Positions 8,095 to 15,679 of a stretch of DNA of 33,943 nt are shown piece after piece. The notes below the pieces were generated by a model. It was given only the letters and a program-made list of their open reading frames with translations. It ran no database searches and was not told the origin of the DNA. The number at the start of each line of letters is the position of its first letter. Position 1 is the stretch's first letter. Made by a program: the position numbers and the translations under genes. Source of the stretch: Chthoniobacter flavus (GTDB lineage Bacteria > Verrucomicrobiota > Verrucomicrobiia > Chthoniobacterales > JACTMZ01); contig CAMDUL010000027.1 in assembly GCA_945878135.1 (NCBI GenBank), positions 1 through 33,943 on the forward strand, written 5' to 3'.

Positions 8095-9068
8095 GCGCAC
8101 TCCTGGCTGATTACGACTTCGATTTGCCGCGCGGGCTGATCGCCGCGCGTCCCCTGCCCGACCGCGCCGCCTCGCGCATGATGGTGGTCGACCGCGCGGC
8201 CGGCACCGTGACCCACCGGATGTTCCGCGAGTTGCCGGAGTTTATCCGCACGGACGACCTCCTTGTCCTGAACGACTCGCGCGTCATCCCGGCACGCCTG
8301 CTCACCGACGACGGGAAAACCGAAATCCTCGTCTTCGAAAAGTTGCCCGACGGCCGGTGGCGCGCGTTTGCCCGTCCGGGCAAGCGCACCTTGCCCGGAA
8401 CGACCATCGTCATCGCCGGGACGAACGCGCACATCGACAGCGTCGATGAAGCGGACGGCACGCGCATCGTCCGGTTCGAGCCCGAGCCGGATTTCGAAGC
8501 GCGCGGACACATGCCGATTCCGCCCTACCTCGGACGCGAGGACGACGAGGATGACCGCGTGCGATACCAGACCGTCTACGCGAGGGCGGCGGGCTCGGTC
8601 GCCGCCCCGACGGCCGGGCTGCATTTCACCCCCGGGATTCTGGCCGCGCTGCCGCATACCTTCGTCACCCTGCATGTCGGACCCGGAACCTTCCTGCCGG
8701 TGCGCACGGACAACCTCGACGAACACCGCATGCACGGGGAGGACTACGTGGTCCCGGCGGCGGCGGCGGCGGCCATCAACGCGGCGCGGCGCATCATCGC
8801 GGTCGGCACGACGAGCCTGCGCGTGCTCGAGTCCCTGCCGAAGGGGCCGGTGGCCGGCGGCGAGGGGCGCACCGAGCTTTTCATCCGTCCGGGCTTCGCT
8901 TTCGCGCACACCGGCGGGTTGCTGACCAATTTCCACCTTCCGAAATCGACACTCTTCGTGCTGGTCTGCGCTTTCGCCGGCACCGGCCTGATGCGGCGCG
9001 CTTACGCGGAAGCGATTGCCGAAAAATACAGGTTTTTCAGTTACGGGGACTGCATGTTGATTGTCTGA
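8091..9068 (+). CDS. queA: tRNA preQ1(34) S-adenosylmethionine ribosyltransferase-isomerase
   Basis: QueA transfers and isomerises the ribosyl moiety of SAM onto preQ1 at tRNA position 34, giving epoxyqueuosine. The 325-residue product shows the family motifs FDLPRGLIAARPLPDRAASRMMVVDR at residues 10-35, LLVLNDSRVIPARL near 57-70, PIPPYLGR near 146-153, AAPTAGLHFTP near 175-185, and HTGGLLTNFHLPKSTLFVLVCAFAG near the C-terminus. It is slightly shorter than the usual 340-355. The GTG start at 8091 overlaps the TGA of the GH-GT2 gene (GTGA), so translation is probably coupled although the functions are unrelated. tRNA-Asp(GTC), a substrate class of queuosine modification, is encoded in this window, but that is probably chance. 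Confidence 0.95.
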   Translation: MSALLADYDFDLPRGLIAARPLPDRAASRMMVVDRAAGTVTHRMFRELPEFIRTDDLLVLNDSRVIPARLLTDDGKTEILVFEKLPDGRWRAFARPGKRTLPGTTIVIAGTNAHIDSVDEADGTRIVRFEPEPDFEARGHMPIPPYLGREDDEDDRVRYQTVYARAAGSVAAPTAGLHFTPGILAALPHTFVTLHVGPGTFLPVRTDNLDEHRMHGEDYVVPAAAAAAINAARRIIAVGTTSLRVLESLPKGPVAGGEGRTELFIRPGFAFAHTGGLLTNFHLPKSTLFVLVCAFAGTGLMRRAYAEAIAEKYRFFSYGDCMLIV

Positions 9069-9074
9069 GGAGAC

Positions 9075-9102
9075 TCGACGCGAGGCGGGTGACGGTTAAG
9101 AT
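9075..9102 (+). promoter_or_regulatory. Promoter candidate of the alcohol dehydrogenase gene
   Basis: TCGACG (9075-9080) is followed after 16 bases by TAAGAT (9097-9102), which ends eight bases before ATG 9111. Each box matches the consensus at four of six positions. The mRNA would be leaderless or have a leader of one or two bases. Confidence 0.45.
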
Positions 9103-9110
9103 CCGCACCC

Positions 9111-10127
9111 ATGAGCACGATCAAAGCCTACGCCGCGAAGTCCGCCGGAGCGGCTCTCGAACCGTTCGAATACACCCCCGCTCCCCTCGGCGACGAGCAA
9201 GTCGAAATCGCCGTGGACTACTGCGGCATCTGTCACTCGGACCTTTCGGTCATCCACAACAACTGGGGCAACGCGCAGTATCCGCTCGTCCCCGGCCACG
9301 AGGTCTCCGGCCGCATCGTGGCGGCGGGCGACAAGGTGAAAAAAGTCAAAGTCGGCGACCGCGTCGGGCTCGGCTGGTTTGCCGGCAGCTGCATGTGCTG
9401 CGCCGACTGCCTGCGCGGCGACCACAACCTTTGCGCCAAGGGCGAGGACACCATCATCGGCCGGCCCGGCGGATTCGCCGAACGCGTACGCGCGCACTGG
9501 GCGTGGGCCGTGCCCATTCCGGACGGCGTCGACCCGGCCAAAGCCGGCCCGCTTTTCTGCGGAGGCATCACCGTATTCAATCCCATCGTGCAATGCGGCG
9601 TGCAACCGACCGACCGCGTGGGCGTGGTGGGTGTGGGCGGACTCGGACACCTCGCCGTGCAGTTCCTCGCCAAATGGGGTTGCGAAGTCGTCGCTTTCAC
9701 TTCCTCGGAGGACAAAAAAGCCGAACTGCGAAAACTCGGCGCGCACCACGTGGTCAACTCGAAAGATCCGGCCCAGCTGAAACCCTTGGCCCGCTCGCTC
9801 GACTTCATCATGGTGACGGTCAATGTGCCGCTCGATTGGGGTTCCTACATCGACACGCTCGCGCCCAAGGGCCGGCTGCATTTCGTCGGCGCGGTCCTCG
9901 AACCGCTCAACATCGGCGTCTTCCCGCTGCTCATGGGGCAACGGTCCGTCTCCGCCTCACCGCTCGGCAGTCCGGCCACCACCGCGCAGATGCTCGACTT
10001 CTGCGCGCGCCACGGCATCGGGGCGGTCACGGAGACGTTCCCCATGTCCAAAGTGAACGACGCGCTCGCGCGCCTCGAGTCGGGCCAAGCGCGTTACCGC
10101 ATCGTATTGCAAAACGACTTCGCATGA
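9111..10127 (+). CDS. Zinc-dependent NADP alcohol/aldehyde dehydrogenase (YahK/CAD-like)
   Basis: The 338-residue product is a medium-chain zinc alcohol dehydrogenase of the cinnamyl-alcohol-dehydrogenase branch, typically reducing aldehydes with NADPH. Catalytic zinc ligands are visible as Cys41 in CGICHSD, His63-Glu64 in PGHE and Cys150 in PLFCGG. The structural zinc is held by Cys94, Cys97, Cys100 and Cys108 in the CMCCADCLRGDHNLC lobe. The Rossmann motif is VVGVGGLGHLAVQFLAKWG, and FTSSEDKKAELRKLGA after it suggests NADPH preference. It starts a transcription unit with a close -10 element and overlaps the chorismate mutase gene by ATGA at 10124-10127. The physiological substrate is unknown; aldehyde detoxification is the usual guess. 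Confidence 0.9.
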   Translation: MSTIKAYAAKSAGAALEPFEYTPAPLGDEQVEIAVDYCGICHSDLSVIHNNWGNAQYPLVPGHEVSGRIVAAGDKVKKVKVGDRVGLGWFAGSCMCCADCLRGDHNLCAKGEDTIIGRPGGFAERVRAHWAWAVPIPDGVDPAKAGPLFCGGITVFNPIVQCGVQPTDRVGVVGVGGLGHLAVQFLAKWGCEVVAFTSSEDKKAELRKLGAHHVVNSKDPAQLKPLARSLDFIMVTVNVPLDWGSYIDTLAPKGRLHFVGAVLEPLNIGVFPLLMGQRSVSASPLGSPATTAQMLDFCARHGIGAVTETFPMSKVNDALARLESGQARYRIVLQNDFA

Positions 10128-10591
10128 GACTCCGCCCCGCACTCCTTCCCGCCCTCGCCTTGCTCGCCGGCTGCGCCGGACCGCAAGGCGAGTTGACCTC
10201 GCTGGCCGAGCAGCGCCTGGCCCTCGCGCCGGACATCGCGTGGTATAAACATTCGCGCAACGTTCCGGTCTACGATCCACAGCGCGAGACAACCATGCTG
10301 CAGACCGTCATGGCCGCGGGGCAGCAGCAGGGGCTCAATCCGGACACGGTGCGCCGCTTCTTCGCCAACGAAATGGAAGCGTCGCGCCGCATCCAGTGGG
10401 CGTGGATCGAAGCATGGCGCAAGAACCGCGCCGCTCCGCCGGCGCAACCGGCCCGCGATCTCGGCGCCTACGTGCGCCCGCAAATCGACGACATCAACCA
10501 GCGCCAGATCCGCGCCATGACCCGCGGCGCGCAACCGCTGACCATCGCTCAGCTCTCGGAAATCGGCGCGCGTTTCCTGCCGAAGAACTGA
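10124..10591 (+). CDS. aroQ: Exported gamma-class chorismate mutase (AroQ-type), predicted lipoprotein
   Basis: The 155-residue product resembles the exported (gamma, *AroQ) chorismate mutases that convert chorismate to prephenate outside the cytoplasm. Residues 1-17 form a signal peptide ending in the lipobox LLAGC, so Cys17 would be lipidated. The mature part shows AEQRLALAPDIAWYKH with likely active-site Arg31 and Lys42, PVYDPQRE with Arg54, and FFANEMEASRRIQ with Glu85, matching the known active-site pattern. It starts within the stop codon of the dehydrogenase gene. Its last 43 bases overlap the end of tadA on the other strand. Why a chorismate mutase would be membrane-anchored is unclear. 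Confidence 0.82.
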   Translation: MRLRPALLPALALLAGCAGPQGELTSLAEQRLALAPDIAWYKHSRNVPVYDPQRETTMLQTVMAAGQQQGLNPDTVRRFFANEMEASRRIQWAWIEAWRKNRAAPPAQPARDLGAYVRPQIDDINQRQIRAMTRGAQPLTIAQLSEIGARFLPKN

Positions 10592-11046
10592 CGGAGCAAC
10601 GCGGCCGATTCTTCGCCGAGGACTCCGCCAGTCACCTCGCACCGGTGGTTGAGCGCGTCGCTCTGCAGGAGATTGATCCATCCGCCGGCCGCGCCGCCTT
10701 TGGCGTCGGGACACCCGAAAACCACGCGCCGGAGGCGGGAGAGCACGATGGCCCCGGCGCACATCGGGCAAGGCTCTTTGGTCACATAAAGGTCGCATTC
10801 GTTGAGCCGCCAATCGCCGACCGCGGCCTCGGCCTGCGTGATGGCCAGCATCTCGGCGTGCGCGGTGGCATCCTTGAGCATCTCCACCTGGTTCCAGGCG
10901 CGGCCGATGATTTCCCCGTTCCGCACGATGACCGCGCCGACGGGCACCTCTTCGGCCTTGGCCGCTTTCTGCGCGCAGCGCAAGGCCGACTGCATGTAGA
11001 AGACGTCCGGCTGCCAGTCGAATCCTTGGATTTCTTCCGCGCTCAC
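10549..11046 (-). CDS. tadA: tRNA adenosine(34) deaminase
   Basis: TadA deaminates A34 to inosine in tRNA-Arg(ACG). The 165-residue product carries the deaminase zinc site: HAE at residues 63-65 with catalytic Glu65, and PCPMC with ligands Cys93 and Cys96. EVPVGAVIVRNGEIIGRAWN (33-52) is the family N-terminal sheet. I start at GTG 11046 because it has one of the few good Shine-Dalgarno sequences in the window (GGGAGG, five bases upstream). The start is only 14 bases from the divergent start of rpe. The 3' end overlaps the chorismate mutase gene tail-to-tail over 10549-10591. Confidence 0.94.
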   Translation of the reverse strand: MSAEEIQGFDWQPDVFYMQSALRCAQKAAKAEEVPVGAVIVRNGEIIGRAWNQVEMLKDATAHAEMLAITQAEAAVGDWRLNECDLYVTKEPCPMCAGAIVLSRLRRVVFGCPDAKGGAAGGWINLLQSDALNHRCEVTGGVLGEESAALLRQFFGRKRAPISES

Positions 11047-11051
11047 CGTAA

Positions 11052-11057
11052 CCTCCC
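11052..11057 (-). promoter_or_regulatory. Shine-Dalgarno site of tadA
   Basis: GGGAGG on the minus strand, five bases before GTG 11046, fixes the unusual start codon of tadA. Most other starts in the window lack a comparable site. Confidence 0.7.
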
Positions 11058-11060
11058 GGC

Positions 11061-11702
11061 ATGAAGACGCTCGTCGCCCCGTCCGTCCTGGCCTGCGATT
11101 TCGCCCGCCTCGGGGAGGAAGTGGCCGCGGTGACGCGGGCCGGGGCGGACTGGATCCACTGCGATGTGATGGACGGGCATTTCGTGGACAACATCTCGTT
11201 CGGCTCGGCCTTTGTCGAGGCGGTGTCGCGGAACACGGACCGGCCGCTCGATGTCCATCTGATGATCACCAACCCCGACCGCTACCTCGACCGCTACCTG
11301 CCGGTGGCGCATTCGGTGGACATCCATCTCGAGGCCGACGCCGATGTGCCGGAAACATTGCGCCGCATCCGTGCCGCCGGCAAAAAAGCGGGCTTGGCCA
11401 TCAACCCGCACACCCCGGTCGCATCAATCGACCCGTATCTCGGGCAATTCGATCTTCTGCTCGTCATGACCGTCGAACCCGGTTTCGGCGGTCAGCCGTT
11501 CATGGAGGACATGCTGCCGAAAATCCGCGCGGCGGCGGAGTGGCGCGAAAAGCACCGGCTGGATTTCCGCATCACGGTGGACGGCGGGATCAACGTGCAG
11601 ACCGCGCGCCGATGCCGCGAGGCCGGCGCCGAGGTGATGGTCGCGGGCACGTCCGTCTTCCGCGCGAAGGACCGCGCTGCAGAAATCGCGGCGTTGCGCT
11701 GA
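11061..11702 (+). CDS. rpe: Ribulose-phosphate 3-epimerase
   Basis: Rpe interconverts ribulose-5-phosphate and xylulose-5-phosphate in the pentose phosphate pathway. The 213-residue TIM barrel shows APSVLACDFARLGEE at residues 6-20, WIHCDVMDGHFVDN at 31-44 with metal-binding His33 and catalytic Asp35, LDVHLMI near 63-69, LLVMTVEPGFGGQPF in the middle of the C-terminal half, and ITVDGGIN with the second catalytic Asp. Length is normal. It is divergent from tadA with only 14 bases between start codons, so its promoter must lie inside tadA. The end is convergent with folC, nine bases apart. Confidence 0.96.
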   Translation: MKTLVAPSVLACDFARLGEEVAAVTRAGADWIHCDVMDGHFVDNISFGSAFVEAVSRNTDRPLDVHLMITNPDRYLDRYLPVAHSVDIHLEADADVPETLRRIRAAGKKAGLAINPHTPVASIDPYLGQFDLLLVMTVEPGFGGQPFMEDMLPKIRAAAEWREKHRLDFRITVDGGINVQTARRCREAGAEVMVAGTSVFRAKDRAAEIAALR

Positions 11703-11723
11703 TTGACCCCTTCATTGGGTCGA
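11703..11723. terminator. Hairpin between convergent rpe and folC
   Basis: TTGACCC pairs with GGGTCGA across a seven-base loop, with one G-T wobble, directly after the rpe stop and across the folC stop. It could serve both directions, but there is no T-run, so its role as a terminator is uncertain. Confidence 0.35.
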
Positions 11724-12923
11724 GGCAACGGGCTTAGCCGCCCCTTGCAGCAAGGCCAGAACTTCTCCGGCGAGAAAGAGCGACCCGGCCACCAGAACGG
11801 GACGTCCGGAGGCGCGGACGGCGACCAGAGACATTTCGAGCGGGACGTCATGAATCGCGGTGAATCCCGCGGCTTGAGCGGACGGATGCAACTCCGCCGC
11901 CGAGGCGCCGCGCAGACCGCTGACCGGCACGAGCCAGACTTCATCCGCAATGGCGCGCAACGCCCGGAGGAGTTGCCCCGCGTCCTTGTCGCGCAGGGCC
12001 CCGAAGACCAGCGCGGCCTTCGTCTCCCCGTAGACTTCGCGCCACGTCGCGACCAAGGTCTCGACGGCTTCGGGATTGTGCGCGCCATCGATGACAAAGT
12101 TTCCCGCCACAAGCTGGAAGCGTCCGGACCAAACCACGGAGCGCAAACCTTGGATCTCCGCCCTCGCCTCGGCACCCACGCCGGCGGCACGCAACGCGGC
12201 GCAGGCCAGCGCGGCGTTCCAAAGCTGGTGCGATCCGGACAGACCGACCGGTCCGCCGTCCCATGGTTCCGCGACAAAAGAAATCGCCGACCCCGCCTCA
12301 CGCGCTGTCGCTTCGAGCACGGCACGCACTTCGTCCGGCTGCGGGGCCGAGACCACCGGCACGCCGGGCTTGATGATCCCGGCCTTCTCGGCGGCGATCT
12401 GCGCGAGCGTGTCGCCCAGCCACTTTTGGTGGTCCAGGCCGATCGGGGTGATGACCGAGACCAGCGGCGTGACCGCGTTGGTCGCGTCGAGACGTCCGCC
12501 CATGCCGGTTTCCCACACGACATGGTCCGCGCCTTGGCGCGCGAACCACCAGGCGGCGAGCACCGTGGTCAGTTCAAAAAACGTCGGGGCGTGATCCCAA
12601 CCGGCCGCGGCCTCGCGCAACAGCGTGAGGCCTTCGGCCGCGGCATCTTCGGGGATCATTTGTCCGTCGAACCGGATACGCTCGCGAAAGTCGACGAGGT
12701 GCGGCGATGTGTAGAGCGCGGTGCGGTGCCCGGCGGTGCGCAGGATGGAATCCATCATGGCGCACGTGCTGCCCTTGCCGTTCGTGCCGGCCACATGGAG
12801 GAATTTCAGCCGCGCGTGCGGATCGCCGGCTGCCGCGAGCAGGCGCCTCGTGTTGTCCAACCCCAGTTTGACGCCGAAGGTCTGCGTCCCGTAGAGCCAC
12901 GCGAGCGCGTCGCGGTAGTTCAC
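11712..12923 (-). CDS. folC: Bifunctional folylpolyglutamate synthase / dihydrofolate synthase
   Basis: FolC adds glutamate to dihydropteroate or to folates, using ATP. The 403-residue product has LYGTQTFGVKLGLDNTRRLL near the N-terminus, the P-loop VAGTNGKGSTCAMM near 45-58, YTSPHLVDFRERI near 71-83, ETGMGGRLDATN, ITPIGLDHQKWLGDTLAQIAAEKAGIIK, and a C-terminal domain with SGRFQLV and IDGAHNPEA. I start at GTG 12923, which overlaps the accD stop (GTGA, 12920-12923), because homology begins right after it; a start at 13100 would lie inside accD and encode unrelated residues. It is the last gene of a CPBP-comF-accD-folC run. The accD-folC order is a common bacterial arrangement. Confidence 0.94.
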   Translation of the reverse strand: MNYRDALAWLYGTQTFGVKLGLDNTRRLLAAAGDPHARLKFLHVAGTNGKGSTCAMMDSILRTAGHRTALYTSPHLVDFRERIRFDGQMIPEDAAAEGLTLLREAAAGWDHAPTFFELTTVLAAWWFARQGADHVVWETGMGGRLDATNAVTPLVSVITPIGLDHQKWLGDTLAQIAAEKAGIIKPGVPVVSAPQPDEVRAVLEATAREAGSAISFVAEPWDGGPVGLSGSHQLWNAALACAALRAAGVGAEARAEIQGLRSVVWSGRFQLVAGNFVIDGAHNPEAVETLVATWREVYGETKAALVFGALRDKDAGQLLRALRAIADEVWLVPVSGLRGASAAELHPSAQAAGFTAIHDVPLEMSLVAVRASGRPVLVAGSLFLAGEVLALLQGAAKPVASTQ

Positions 12924-13777
12924 TTCTTGCGGTCGAGGAAACCGAACAGTTGCGAAAGCACATCGCGCAGGCGGTGCCGCGACACGATCATGTCGATCAG
13001 GCCGTGGTCCTGCAGGAATTCCGCCGTCTGGAAACCTTTGGGCAATTCCTGGTGCGTGGTCTCGCGGATGACGCGCGGGCCGGCGAAGCCGATCATGCAT
13101 TTCGGCTCGGCGATGATGAGGTCGCCGAGGGACGCGTAGCTGGCCATGACCCCGGCCGTGGTCGGGTTGGTCAGGATGGAGATGTAGGGCAGCTTGGCCT
13201 CCGCATGGCGCGCGAGGGCACCGCTCGTTTTGGCCATCTGCATGAGGCTGAGCATGCCTTCATACATGCGCGCGCCGCCGGACGCGGAGACGATGACGAC
13301 GGGCCATTTGTTCTTCGTCGCGCGTTCGATCGTCCGCGTGATTTTTTCGCCGACCACGGAGCCCATCGTCGCGGCGATGAAGTTGAAGTCCATCACGGCG
13401 AGGGCGGTATCATGGCCGCCGATCTTGGCGTCCCCGGTGATGACGGCATCCTCCAGGCCCGTTTTCTGCCGGTAGGTTTCCAGGCGTTCCTGGTAAGTGG
13501 CCACGCCGCGGAAGCGGAGCGTGTCGACCGAAAGCAGGCCGGCATCGCGCTCTTTGAAGGTGTCGGGATCGGCGAGGCTGCGGATCCGCTCCGCGGCACC
13601 GAGTGTCATATGGTGCTGGCACTTCGGGCAGACTTGCAGGTTCTGCTCGAGTTCGGTTTTGGTCACGACCTCGCCGCAGCCGCCCTGCTGGTCCGGACAT
13701 TTGGTCCACAGGCCCTCGGGCACGTTGCTCTTCGCCCTCGGCCGTATCTTGAGGACCGGTTTTTGGAAGATTCCCAT
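12920..13777 (-). CDS. accD: Acetyl-CoA carboxylase carboxyltransferase beta subunit
   Basis: AccD with AccA transfers carboxyl from biotin carrier to acetyl-CoA, giving malonyl-CoA for fatty acid synthesis. The 285-residue product has the N-terminal zinc ribbon and the crotonase-fold core: SASGGARMYEGMLSLMQMAKTS near 164-185, SILTNPTTAGVMASYASLGD near 198-217 and GFAGPRVIRETTHQELPKGFQTAEFL near 229-254. The zinc ribbon is odd: the first knuckle is Cys27-x6-Cys34 instead of the usual C-x2-C, from a four-residue insertion, while Cys50-x2-Cys53 is normal. The stop overlaps folC. fabD, the next user of malonyl-CoA, is also in the window but far away. Confidence 0.96.
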   Translation of the reverse strand: MGIFQKPVLKIRPRAKSNVPEGLWTKCPDQQGGCGEVVTKTELEQNLQVCPKCQHHMTLGAAERIRSLADPDTFKERDAGLLSVDTLRFRGVATYQERLETYRQKTGLEDAVITGDAKIGGHDTALAVMDFNFIAATMGSVVGEKITRTIERATKNKWPVVIVSASGGARMYEGMLSLMQMAKTSGALARHAEAKLPYISILTNPTTAGVMASYASLGDLIIAEPKCMIGFAGPRVIRETTHQELPKGFQTAEFLQDHGLIDMIVSRHRLRDVLSQLFGFLDRKK

Positions 13778-13786
13778 GGGCCCTTT

Positions 13787-14518
13787 CTATCCGCGGGCCA
13801 CGGTGATGACAACCACCGCGGAGGCCCCCGCCTCCCGCAACTCGCGGGCGCAGGCATCGGCCGTGGAACCGGTGGTCAGCACGTCGTCGACCAGCGCAAG
13901 CCGGCGACCCGCCACGGCGCCGTGCCGCGCCACGAAGGCGCCCTCCAGATTGCCGAACCGTTCCTCGCGGTGAAAGTGGGTCTGCGTGAGCGTGTAACGC
14001 GTGCGGCGCAGGCCGTCGATGACCGGCAAGCCGAGACGCGCCCCGGCCAAGGCGGCCAGCACTTCGGCCTGGTTGAATTCGCGCTCCCGTTGCCGGGCCG
14101 GATGCAAGGGCACCGGGACCATGGCGTCCGGCGGGTCCGCCTTGATCCGTCCATCGCGAAATCCCTCGCACAGCATGCGCGCGAGCAGATGCCGGAGATG
14201 CAACTTCCGGTGGTATTTGAAACGGTGGATGAGATCACGCACCACGCCGCGGCTGCGGTAGGCGGCCGTGGCAAACTCGAAGGCCAGCTCGCGGTCGCCG
14301 CAGTTCATGCAGCGGAAGGTGCCCGACACGGCACCGCCGTAGGGCTGGCCGCAGACGGTGCAACGCGGGCCGTCCAGCCGGATGCGGCCGCGGCGGCAAT
14401 CGCGGCAGAGTCCGGCCAAACGTCCACTCACCGCCTTGCGGCAACCCGCGCAGTGCGGCGGGTAAAGCAGGCCGGAGGCCGCCTCAATCCAAGTGTGTCG
14501 CCACCGGGCGGAAAACAT
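13787..14518 (-). CDS. comF: ComF-family phosphoribosyltransferase-like protein
   Basis: The 243-residue product has the ComF layout. An N-terminal four-cysteine zinc region (about residues 20-75) shows HCAGC, LCRDC, RCTVCG and RCMNCG. This is followed by AYRSRGVVRDLIHRFKYHRK near 85-104, the family hallmark, and a type I phosphoribosyltransferase domain with VPVPLHPARQREREFNQAEVLA and the PRPP loop LALVDDVLTTGSTADAC near 210-226. ComF proteins support uptake of single-stranded DNA in competent bacteria; no other competence gene is nearby. Its first 35 bases overlap the end of the CPBP gene, so the two are co-transcribed. accD begins nine bases downstream. Confidence 0.9.
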   Translation of the reverse strand: MFSARWRHTWIEAASGLLYPPHCAGCRKAVSGRLAGLCRDCRRGRIRLDGPRCTVCGQPYGGAVSGTFRCMNCGDRELAFEFATAAYRSRGVVRDLIHRFKYHRKLHLRHLLARMLCEGFRDGRIKADPPDAMVPVPLHPARQREREFNQAEVLAALAGARLGLPVIDGLRRTRYTLTQTHFHREERFGNLEGAFVARHGAVAGRRLALVDDVLTTGSTADACARELREAGASAVVVITVARG

Positions 14519-15434
14519 GGCGCAAATAGAGCGAGACCAGCACGGCGGTGAGGCCGAGCGCGGCGAGCGGCAGCAGGCCGGTCGGCACGGCGCCGCTCAC
14601 GAGGTTCGGGCCGACCCACGGCCAGAGGGTGGAGATTTCCTCCGGGGCCGGACGTAGGAAAGTTTGCGAGGTTTGCTGGGCGAAAACCCATCCGGCGTGG
14701 AGACCGACCGGCAACCAAAGCGAACGGGTCTTCACAGTGGCCGCGCCGAGGATCCAACCCGCGACGAGCAAGCTGGCCAGCCCCGCCACCAACACCGCGG
14801 GCTCGGGCCAGGCCGCAGTGAAGCTGAGCAGTTCCGTCCACCCGCTCCACGCATTCACCTCCCCGGCCCGCAAGGCGGAACGGGCCGGCTTGAGAAAATG
14901 AACCACGGCAAAAAGCAGCGAGGAAACCGTGATGGCCGCCGCGGGCCGAAGCGACCAAAGGCAGAGGCCGAGGACCACGCCGCGGAAGATGACCTCTTCG
15001 ATCCCGCCCACCGCGGCGGCGGTGAGAACGATGCGTCCGAGTTTGCTCCATTCCGGGTCGGGCCGGAAGACGAACCACCCGGCGACAAGGTAAAAAACGG
15101 CGAGCAGCGCCACGAGGCCGACGGCCATCAACAGACCGGCGACCAGGTCGCGCCCGGCCGAGAGGTTGCGCTGCAAGCCGAGGTCCTTGACCCGCCGCAG
15201 CCCGATCCACTTCAAGGCGGGCCAGAGCAGCACCAAGGCGCTCACTTGCACGCTGCGCGAAAGCACGCGGTGGAAAGGAAATTTGGCCAGCCAATCGGTC
15301 ACCCCCGCCGCGGCCAGTGCCTGTCCGCCCCAAAAGACCCATGGCGCGACCAGTCCCCCGGCGGCCAGCACTGCGACCAGGTAGACGGGGATTTTGAGGA
15401 AGGCAGGCATGGAAACCGGTCGCCGGACGGCCAT
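14484..15434 (-). CDS. CPBP (CAAX/Abi) intramembrane glutamic endopeptidase
   Basis: This 316-residue polytopic membrane protein carries the CPBP signature. Glu146-Glu147 with Arg151 form EExxxR in GGIEEVIFRG, His179 lies in LLFAVVHF, and the third motif is LPVGLHAGWVF with His246. Family members cleave within the membrane, as in prenyl-protein processing or regulated proteolysis; bacterial substrates are mostly unknown. About eight hydrophobic helices are visible. ATG 15434 is used; Met9 at 15410 is an alternative that would start directly before the first helix. It is the first gene of the minus-strand run and overlaps comF by 35 bases. A role in activating the window's sigma/anti-sigma pair is conceivable but unsupported. 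Confidence 0.88.
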   Translation of the reverse strand: MAVRRPVSMPAFLKIPVYLVAVLAAGGLVAPWVFWGGQALAAAGVTDWLAKFPFHRVLSRSVQVSALVLLWPALKWIGLRRVKDLGLQRNLSAGRDLVAGLLMAVGLVALLAVFYLVAGWFVFRPDPEWSKLGRIVLTAAAVGGIEEVIFRGVVLGLCLWSLRPAAAITVSSLLFAVVHFLKPARSALRAGEVNAWSGWTELLSFTAAWPEPAVLVAGLASLLVAGWILGAATVKTRSLWLPVGLHAGWVFAQQTSQTFLRPAPEEISTLWPWVGPNLVSGAVPTGLLPLAALGLTAVLVSLYLRHVFRPVATHLD

Positions 15435-15612
15435 CGGAAGTGCGCCGGGAAACCGCGGCAGGGTCGAGCAGACTACCGTTGCTGCATTCCTGCCCTGGCG
15501 GGGTTTGTCGGTCGGACCTCCGCGGCCCCCGGAGCGCTTTCAGCTTAGACACAAGGCCGCGCCATGGCAACCGGCGTGGCGTGCAACAAAAACCCCGCGA
15601 CTGACAAACAGC

Positions 15613-15641
15613 TTGTCCGGACCGGCGCCTGCTGCTTAAGT
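15613..15641 (+). promoter_or_regulatory. Promoter of the coiled-coil / lipoprotein / GT9 / TlpA operon
   Basis: TTGTCC (15613-15618) is followed after 17 bases by TTAAGT (15636-15641). The start codon follows 38 bases later, one of the few real leaders in this window. The same TGCTTAAGTT string occurs before ftsH except for its first bases (GCTTAAGTT shared). The 245-bp gap from 15435 holds no gene that I can see. Confidence 0.5.
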
Positions 15642-15679
15642 TTTCTTCCCATCAAGCCGTAACCCGTCGCCCCCTTTCC

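Noticed and set aside
14484-15434. CPBP protease as an abortive-infection (defence) gene
   Set aside because: The family is widespread and mostly unrelated to defence; here it sits in an operon with comF, accD and folC.
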